NCBI GenBank assembly: GCA_006384855.1
Contig: VCJN01000299.1
Coordinates: 31,005 to 95,004, forward strand
Length of the DNA: 64,000 nucleotides
Direction: 5' to 3'
Origin: Tetraselmis striata
Taxonomy: Eukaryota; Chlorophyta; Chlorodendrophyceae; Chlorodendrales; Chlorodendraceae
Shown here: in pieces, positions 57,956 to 64,000 of the stretch
How the letters are laid out: every line of letters begins with the position of its first letter
How positions within the stretch are numbered: the first letter of the stretch is position 1
Translations under genes and position numbers: made by a program
The notes under the pieces: model-generated
Database searches by the model: none
Seen by the model: the letters and a program-made list of their open reading frames with translations, nothing else
Told to the model about the DNA's origin: nothing

Positions 57956-58222
57956 TCTTATAGCCCTGGTGCAGGGCACGGGCGTAGGCCCCTGACGAGG
58001 GGCAGCCGAGTGGGAGGGGCAGGAGGATGCGGTGAGGTTAAAGGAGTGAGCGGCGCCCGCAGCGCCCGCGCCGCCATGTAGCGGCGCGCGCACCTGGCGG
58101 GCCCCCAGGATACTGCTGTCGCAGTGCACATGCGCACACTATACACTGCGGTGTGCACTTGTTGCACACCGCAGTGCACACCGTTGCACACTGCGATGCG
58201 CTAGTACTGCTGTACTATAATA
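57956..58222 (-). repeat. Copia LTR (5' LTR)
   Basis: 267 bases with the same ends as 52789-53061. The GC-rich half differs by several substitutions and gaps, and the half near 58120-58222 is almost identical. Confidence 0.88.
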
Positions 58223-58227
58223 CATAC
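58223..58227. repeat. Target-site duplication CATAC (right)
   Basis: Partner of 52784-52788. Confidence 0.85.
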
Positions 58228-58296
58228 AGTGCTCGTTGTCGCAGGTCCGCCACATTTGGTACGTAAAGTCGTGAGCCGTAGGCGTACAGTAGACCA

Positions 58297-58935
58297 TTAC
58301 TGTGACGTACTTGCCAGGATGGTAAAGCCCTTCCGCGATTTCAGATACTCGTCGGAGTCATATGCGGTCTTGAGTTCGTCGTAAAACTTGTTGTCCGCCT
58401 GTAGTCGCGACTCCATAGCAAATAAAACTGAATTTATTTCGCAGTCAGCCTCGTCTTCTGACCAGTTGTTCAGCAGATCTAGCTTCTGTAGCGCATCCTT
58501 CAAGTCGGGTCGCCGAGAGAGGGCGTCCGCATGATTGGCAGCTCCTCGCTTGTAGACGATGTCCATATGTCGTTGGTAAGGCGCAAACAACTTGCAGCCA
58601 TCGTACTTGCCGCGTTGACAAATCGCGTTTGGCCGAAAGAAGTGCCGTAGTGTGTCATGGTCGGTGATGACCGTAAAGCCCGCCGCTCCATCAAGGTAGC
58701 ATCGGAACTTGATGAGTGCATCACGAACCGCTAACAACTCTTGCTCATGTACCGGGTAGTGAATTGTGTTTGTTCATCTTGCGTGCATGGTACGCGACAG
58801 GTCGAAGTCCTGAGCCTTGATCTTGCAGCAGCACAGCTCCCACTGCAAATCCAGAAGCATCTGTATACAATGTGTAACGGGCGTCCGCAGATGTATCCGG
58901 TATACTCAGTACAGGTGCTCGTACCATTGCGTCCT
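58297..58935 (-). pseudogene. Gypsy RNase H region
   Basis: Two frames encode ARYTLYTDASGFAVGAVLLQ (first catalytic Asp) and later MLAVRDALIKFRCYLDGA, ITDHDTLRHF and GAANHADALSRRPD, the usual gypsy RNase H landmarks. It runs to the copia insertion point. Confidence 0.75.
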
Positions 58936-59700
58936 TTAATGCACGAAACGCCTTGCATCAGCACGAGGCGTCCACACAAACTCCGGTTGATTCTTCGTCA
59001 GGTCATGTAGTGGCGCCGCAATAGCCGCGAAGTTATGGGATGAACTTGCGGTAATAGCCAGCAAGGCCGAGAAAACCTCGGCCTTGCCGTCCTTTACTGT
59101 CTTCGGCACGGGCCACTGTTGAACTGCTTCCACCTTCCGGGGGTCCATCTTGATCTGTCCTGCTTCGACGATATGGCCCAAAAACTCCACGCTAGTACGG
59201 CCGAACGAACACTTCGACAGCTTGATATGCAAGTGGTGTCGTTGCAACTCCCGTAGCACCAATCTGATGTGCTCGAGATGCTCTTCAGCTGTCTTGCTGT
59301 AGATCAGCACGTCGTCCAGGTATACCACGCAGAATTTGCCGAGATATGGGCTCAAAAACACGGTTCATCATAGTCTCCTGCAACTCCGCTGGTGACATAC
59401 GGTACGTTCGTTCTTTGGGGGTTCATCACTCTCCAGGTTGATCTCAAAGTCGAACTCGCGCTCCGGTGGCAGGTCAGTAGGCTCCGCGATGATGTCTGCA
59501 AACTCCATAAGGGACTCCTTGAGCTCCTCGGTCCACTCGGTCGACTGGTCCGTGCGCAGCTCAGCTACCGCATCGAACACCTCGCGTACCGCAACAGCAA
59601 ACAGTTCCTCGCCGCGACTCTTCCTCAGCTCCTTCGCCATCTTAGCCGCGTCCAGGTGGTAAAACCGTCGTAGGTACTGTATACTGTTCCGCTGTAGCAA
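58936..59700 (-). pseudogene. Gypsy reverse transcriptase with internal deletion
   Basis: The pre-RT linker (59700-59400) runs into ERTYRMSPAELQE, then jumps directly to TMMNRVFEP and the catalytic YLDD box in CVVYLDDVLIYSK. The roughly 125 residues that normally lie between (fingers and palm with the DLRSGYHQ and FGLTNAP blocks) are missing. The thumb and connection follow (LSKCSFGRTSVEFLGHIV, EFVWTP). A short frame change sits at the palindrome 59061-59087. Confidence 0.75.
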
Positions 59701-59813
59701 TGTGATTGTCCAGTCTTCGGTGTTTGATAATTTAGCAGTCCAGTCAATGTCAGGATTAACTGTTTCCAGCCAAGGTTGTCCGAGAATAATGTCGAATTTC
59801 TCCAGGTCTGTAA

Positions 59814-60242
59814 CTATAGCGTCAAATTATAGTCGAAAGCTTCTACGGTAAGTACTTCGCTCCTCAGCCGTTTGGTACTGGTACTCATACTGCCGTTCGC
59901 CAGTTTTATACGGTGTTTTCCTCCGGATACTGTAGGGCACTGATGCAATTGCACCCATTCGGTACTCGCAAAATTTTCGGTTGCACCAGAGTCCACCAGT
60001 ATTTTACAGTGTCGTCCTCGCAATTCGCCAGTAATAGTCAGCAGTCGGGTACCACTCGGTGAAGATACGTCGCACAAACGCGATGTGGAGTCTTCGCCAG
60101 GTAGTCGGACGTTACGGTTGACATATTCCATCAATTTGTTCGCCGAAGCTTTCGTACCGTAGTGGGTAGCGTACTGTCTCCGTCTCCAGATAACCCGTAC
60201 TTCGTGCCTCCAATAATTTCTTCCAGGTTGTCCATAGTGCAC
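59814..60242 (-). pseudogene. Gypsy aspartic protease region
   Basis: The frame contains RGRHCKILVDSGATENFAS, with the catalytic DSGA of retropepsins, followed by IKLANGSMS. It lies between the Nudix-like block and the RT remnant. Confidence 0.75.
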
Positions 60243-60245
60243 GGT

Positions 60246-60650
60246 TCAAAGGGGTCTTCGCAGGTACAGTATTACGACGAGCGCGATACAGGTATACAGG
60301 ACACCGGTGTCTCCCGTCCTCTGAGTGCCGAGGTACCGTAGATTGCTCTCCTGTACCCGGTACCCAGTTTGCTCGAGTAATCGTCGTACTGCTGTTGTCT
60401 CCGGCGTCGCGTCCGTGTCGCCGCGCTTGCCTTCTGGAAACCAAATCAGTCCGCTGTCTTCTACAGTCAGAAGCACTCGTCTTCCATCGGTTACTAGAAC
60501 CTTCGAGTGCGTCCACTCAGGCTTCGTGGGGTTCTCAGGTGCTGCGGTAGAAACCGTACGCGGCGCCATCGTAAGCGTAGGATCTGTGTCGCCCATCGAG
60601 TGGGGCCAACATCTTGTCTCGCACCTTCTATGCCATCGTTCGTTGGACAC
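60246..60650 (-). pseudogene. Gypsy accessory domain 2: Nudix hydrolase-like
   Basis: One open frame encodes a MutT/Nudix-like core: KVLVTDGRRVLLTVEDSG, then LIWFPEGKRG, then TPETTAVRRLLEQTGYRV, followed by a beta-strand (LRYLGTQRTGDTGVLYTCIAL). This aligns with the Nudix box G-x5-E-x7-R-E-U-x-E-E-x-G-U. Two of the three usual metal-binding Glu positions in REUxEE are changed (RE to RR, EE to EQ) and the spacing is one residue longer, so hydrolase activity may be lost. Nudix enzymes normally hydrolyse nucleoside diphosphate derivatives, including damaged dNTPs. The block ends by frameshift just before the protease. Confidence 0.55.
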
Positions 60651-61135
60651 GTAAACACAGAAGTCTCCGCTGGCAACTCATCCACCAGACGAAAAATTTC
60701 TAAGTAGTCGAAACCACGGCTTACGCGACCATTTTGGGACCACAATAATTGCTCGTAGATGCGGATGCAATAACTTCTGTCGAAGGTAGTGGCCCAAAAA
60801 TTCTTCAATTCGGGTCATTCGGGGCATTTAGCCAAATACGCCGATATTCTCCGAGATCCTGTTCCTGAAATGGGCGCGTCGGACAGCAAAAACTACCAGA
60901 AACTTGAGAATTCAGACCGTCATTATCGCAAAGCTCCGTCCAGGTCGCAGGGTCCGTATTTCTTCGTGTACTCGTGAAATAATTCGCGATGTACCATCCA
61001 GTCGCTGAAATCCTTGTGGAGGAAATCATGCCTCAATGTCGTTCGAGGATACGAGGGCTGTACTTCTGTAGTCTCGCGAGCCGTTTTTAGGGGACAGTCC
61101 TTCACCCTGTCGCGCGCCGCGCGCGGCCGACTCAC
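60650..61135 (-). pseudogene. Gypsy accessory domain 1: DIRS/phage methyltransferase-like
   Basis: Across three frames, the minus strand reads a block with DFLHKDFSDWMVHRELFHEY, then KKYGPCDLDGAL, NDGLNSQV, PTRPFQEQD and RIWLNAPN. Further on come LVDELPAETSVFTCPTN and DVGPTRW. The pattern 'DW..h..lF.....kyGP...D', then an Asn-Ala/Pro-Pro stretch, then 'GPTRW' recalls a domain in DIRS-like and some algal and fungal retroelements, related to phage DNA N6-adenine methyltransferase-like proteins. Here the catalytic-type NPP is NAP, so activity is doubtful. It sits between gag and the Nudix-like block. The assignment is from pattern memory, not a database search. Confidence 0.5.
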
Positions 61136-61481
61136 GTCTTAGTTTCCCGGCCGGGTCTTTCTGGGTCGATAATCAGAAATCTTCTTCTTCTTGCTCGGGC
61201 ACGCGGACGCAACATGACCTTCGCCCTGCAGATAAGCAGCGACCTTCCTTCTTAAATCTCTCAAACTCCTCCTCGGTCAATCGCCGCGCCATCCACAGGT
61301 CGTCTTCTTGTTCTGTAGCTTCACCCTCAGCACTGTGCAGTAATGCTCGTCGTCGTCGCCATCGTCGTCCATGATGTTTTAGGCGCTCGCGACGGATCTC
61401 GCGGTGCACATCTGGTCTCCCGCTCCGCAGCTTCAACAGCCAGGGCTGCCTGTACAGCTTCTGCCAGGGTCTTAGGGTTTT

Positions 61482-62298
61482 TCAGGGCAACTTCCTTTCG
61501 ATATGGGGTTTCAGTCCGCGCTGGAAGTCATGTACATTATCTTCCTCGTGACGATGGGGTAACTCCAGTAGTTGCTCGCGGAAATAATTCGCGTACTTCT
61601 GTACTGTAGTCCGCTGTGTCGCGCGATCCAGATTGATACGAGCTTGCTTCGCCGGTGTACGTCCACAGAATTCGGTGATTAGTGCCGCCTCCATGTGCGT
61701 AATACCGGTAAAACCGCCGCCAATTTCGTCGTGCGTACTCGCCACTTGCGCGTACCACCACTTGGATACAGGGTCCGTGAAAATAGCCAGATGCACCATA
61801 CACGCTACGAGGTTCCTCCGGGTTTACATTGTGATATTTCAGGTAACCCCGTGCATGACGAAACCAGTTCCGTAGCTCGTCGATATTCGTAGTCGATAGC
61901 TTCTCGATCTTCGCTGGTTTCACATCGCTCGGCATGAGCCCAGGCATGTCGCTGGTCCGGGCAGAACGAAGCTGGTCTCGCATCTGCTGCTCTACAACTC
62001 GGCTCCGGTTCACTCGGTCGTCGAAATGACTAAAGCCTTGTCGCACGTACTCGTCCAAGCGGCGAATCTCCGCCGTTGCCGCCGTTGTAGCTTGCGCTAC
62101 ATCTTGCATCTTCGCTTGCTCCGTCGACATAGTCTCGACTCGGTCGGCTAGTCGTTGAAGCATGCTCATCATAGTTGCGAGGGTCGGTTGCGTGCCCTCT
62201 AGACCTCCTTCGAGCGGAATCGGCTGTGCTTCGCCGGTAGTGGCCGCTACCGGAAAGCTTCCACTGTCCTCAGGTGGCGTCTCTCCTGGTGTAGCCAT
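61482..62298 (-). pseudogene. Gypsy gag remnant
   Basis: The frame starting at 62298 (MATPGETPPEDSG) encodes an acidic start, a coiled-coil-like stretch (LADRVETMSTEQAKMQDVAQ) and the start of the capsid-like domain (LRNWFRHARGYLKYH). The domain continues in another frame (61799-61482) with FTDPVSKWWYAQV and YANYFREQLLELP, typical of the retrotrans_gag family. At least one frameshift lies near 61800. Around 61170-61240 a zinc-knuckle-like Cys/His cluster survives in mixed frames. Confidence 0.75.
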
Positions 62299-62336
62299 TT
62301 TACGTCGCTTAACCGATGTCTAAGCTCCGAAACAAG

Positions 62337-62758
62337 TGTTAGGCTCTAGCTTTAAGCCTGTTCTTTAGGCCCTTTAGGATGCAGCGGAAGGATTTAGAAA
62401 GTATGGCCAATCTCTTCTGGTTACAGGGGTTCCTGGGTTTATAGTTTCCGTCTCTGAATTCTACCTAGTAGACTTGTCCGGAGGCGGGTATTTATACCCG
62501 CCGAGGTCATAGTCATACCTGTGCTATGTTAGCCGGGTGTCATGGGATACCCGTGCTGTGTTAGCCACGTAAGGCTTGAGTCAGAGAACTCTAGAGAAAT
62601 TCCAGAACAGTCTTCGGCCTTATACTACTAATATTTACGCCCGCAATACTAATATGTACAGCGACTCCGCGGATGCGTGTCGTACTACCTTTGCGGGGAG
62701 TTATAACCTGCTAGTAAGGCAGGAACATTATGGGCTAAAGGGAAATGGAGTATCAACA
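62337..62758 (-). repeat. Gypsy LTR (5' LTR of element)
   Basis: On the plus strand it runs from TGTTAGGCTC to GGAGTATCAACA, about 422 bases. In element orientation it is followed by CTTGTTTCGGAGC, the expected primer-binding position, but this does not start with the usual TGG. Confidence 0.88.
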
Positions 62759-63317
62759 GAAACCGTCGTCCGACACCAAGCAGCCAGCTAGGTAAGCCAA
62801 TACTATGTTGCTGCTCTGAAAACTACGAACACAGGGTTATTGGTAATCGCGTGGTCCCACACCTTGTTCAGTCTATACAGTTGCAAGCATGGTGAAATTG
62901 ATATTCCCATGCTGCCGAGCCAGCTGCACGGTAGAAAGAAAAGATATTAAGTATGGTATGGCATGGTTAACTGCGCCCAGCCCGGAGGCATGGGGGTTGC
63001 TACATGGCATTACCCGACCCCAATTTGGGTGCCTGGCTATCGCCCTAGATAGAAAGCAAAGGTAAATGTATATGATGATAAAGTGCAGTCTAGCTAGATC
63101 TGCAATAACGCTACAAAGTGATATCCTACCAATGCCTCAGAATGCGAGCCACATATATCAATTATTATGGCCTGCATGTAGTAATGGCAAAGAGTGGCTG
63201 TAACACATATATGTGAGCTCAGCGAGGTGAACTGCCCATCATTCATAACATGGTGGTCAGCTCTATCCTCTGTCCAATTTTGACTCTGCTACGATTTAGG
63301 ACATGCGCGAGCATCAT
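62759..63317. other. Spacer between gypsy element and RAP gene
   Basis: No gene is seen. A GTATGGTATGGCATGGTTAA string near 62953 resembles one at 4078-4100. Confidence 0.4.
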
Positions 63318-64000
63318 TCATTCATGCAGCCCCAGCTTTGCCGCCATGTAGGCCTCCTGCTCACCCGGCCTGCCCAGAGCAGTCCATTCAAAGAAGGGTA
63401 CGCTCACCACCGGCAGCCCCGTCAGCCCCCCAGCCGCTCCTCAGATTTGTTGCCACGCTCCCTGTTAGGCTGAGACAGGCTGTACCTGTAAGGCTCATCC
63501 ACCTCCACCAGCACCTCCTCCCCGCCACTCTCTTCACCATCGATCGCATCCGCCAGGAATTGCCCATCTGCGCAGGCCCACTCCGCTTTGCATTCCATAC
63601 CCAGGCGCCCAGGGTGGCCACCACGACTCCTGGAGCAACTTTGATGCCCGGCTGCGATGGACTGCCTCCATCCATGCTGCACGCGCCTGAGTGCGAAGTG
63701 GCTCTGGCAGGGCGGCGGGCTGCCAGCTGGGAGCGCAGCTGCACGGCAAGCTCAGCCTGGTGCAGCTGGCGCAGGACTAAACCGCTGCCTGCCGGGGAGA
63801 GTTGGGGCGGAAGCCAGGCGGCACAGCGTCTCCGCGTCAAGCTCTCCCAGGCAGGCTGCAAACGCCCAGGCAGTGTTGGCCAGATCCTGGGGTTGAAGTC
63901 TGGCAGGCGGCTGAGCGCTTCTTCTGTGATGGGTCGGACAGCCGAGGGTTGTGGTGGCCGCCTGGGCGCATGCTAGCACGGTGTTGGCCAGCTCCTGAGG
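63318..64000 (-). CDS. RAP-domain protein (OPR/FASTK-like organelle RNA regulator), 3' part
   Basis: The gene continues beyond the right edge. The minus strand starts with helical repeat text (ELANTVLACAQAA, then QDLANTAWAFAACLGELDA), typical of octotricopeptide-type or related repeats common in chlorophycean algae. It continues with LVLRQLHQAELAVQL and then a C-terminal RAP domain: ADGQFLADAIDG, VLVEVDEPYRYS, and GLPVVSVPFFEWTALGR ending AAKLGLHE and the stop at 63318-63320. Such proteins bind organelle RNAs and control their stability, processing or translation; RAP has an endonuclease-like fold. Reading the domain needs frame changes. One lies in the G run at about 63429-63434, where one extra G would restore ERLGGLTGLPVVSVP. 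A homopolymer error is the simplest explanation. Confidence 0.7.

Larger units (their letters stand above)
52789..58222 (-). mobile_element. Ty1/copia retrotransposon nested in the gypsy integrase
   Basis: The LTRs are 57956-58222 (5') and 52789-53061 (3'). The host sequence CATAC is duplicated at 52784-52788 and 58223-58227. Order in element direction: gag, protease, integrase, RT, RNase H, as in Ty1/copia. It resembles the Osser group of volvocine algae. Many frameshifts and stops make it inactive. LTR ends are T(A/C)TTATAG rather than TG...CA. Confidence 0.9.
50960..62758 (-). mobile_element. Ty3/gypsy chromovirus with a nested copia element
   Basis: The element lies on the minus strand between LTRs 62337-62758 (5') and 50960-51369 (3'). 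Order in its own direction: gag, accessory region (methyltransferase-like then Nudix-like), protease, RT, RNase H, integrase with chromodomain. Removing the copia insertion (52789-58222) and one CATAC leaves a continuous integrase frame. The polypurine tract (AAGGGGGAGAGAG on the minus strand, 51370-51383) abuts the 3' LTR. Most of the RT core is deleted and several frameshifts exist, so this copy cannot be autonomous. No target-site duplication is evident at the outer ends. Confidence 0.88.

Noticed and set aside
57734-58081. Plus-strand frame over the copia LTR and gag start
   Set aside because: It lies antisense to the copia gag start and across the LTR, with no conserved blocks.
1-64000. 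CRISPR array, operon or prokaryotic origin
   Set aside because: No spaced direct repeats of CRISPR type are seen, and the genes are intron-rich and eukaryotic.

Overview
This window looks like nuclear DNA of a chlorophycean (Chlamydomonas/Volvox-type) green alga. The reasons are GC-rich exons, many short GT-AG introns, TGTAA motifs (TTACA for minus-strand genes) after several stop codons, a RAP-domain organelle RNA-binding protein, and Ty3/gypsy, copia and DIRS-like elements of algal type. All gene models were built by eye: exons were joined only where GT/AG signals, reading phase and family similarity agreed. Introns are rich in C/G homopolymers and AT microsatellites.

Layout. 1-3397 (+): 3' exons of a coiled-coil protein. 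3398-8772: gene-poor. 8773-10931 (-): nucleotide-sugar transporter. 12236-12860: a MITE-like element and short motif clusters. 13049-15197: a decayed piggyBac-type transposon abutting a decayed DIRS-like RT/RNase H (15303-16757). 17601-18955: another TIR element, followed by a SINE fragment. 19428-22865 (+): ten-exon SpoU/TrmH RNA 2'-O-methyltransferase. 23255-25258 (-): four-exon conserved-looking gene of unknown function. 26556-27759 (+): small protein with a transit-peptide-like N-terminus. 28534-28790: tRNA-derived SINE. 29869-38616 (-): eukaryotic RNA-dependent RNA polymerase (RDR) with an N-terminal RRM-like region; several of its introns hold copies of one repeat. 39782-42204 (-): Kelch protein with a signal peptide and a C-terminal HDEL. 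43480-44708 (+): GINS subunit Psf1. 45853-49738 (-): calcium-dependent protein kinase. 50960-62758 (-): Ty3/gypsy chromovirus carrying a nested copia element (52789-58222). 63318-64000 (-): 3' end of a RAP-domain protein.

The host genes cover unrelated housekeeping roles: Golgi sugar import, RNA methylation, RNA silencing, ER lumen, replication (CMG helicase), calcium signalling and organelle RNA control. They form no operon-like unit. The most unusual parts are the gypsy element, which has two accessory domains between gag and protease (one DIRS/phage methyltransferase-like, one Nudix-like); the RDR gene with its repeat-bearing introns; the ER-type Kelch protein; and the mobile-element boundaries, several of which can be read to the base. 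Single-base indels interrupt several conserved reading frames and separate the two gypsy LTRs, so some apparent frameshifts may be assembly errors.
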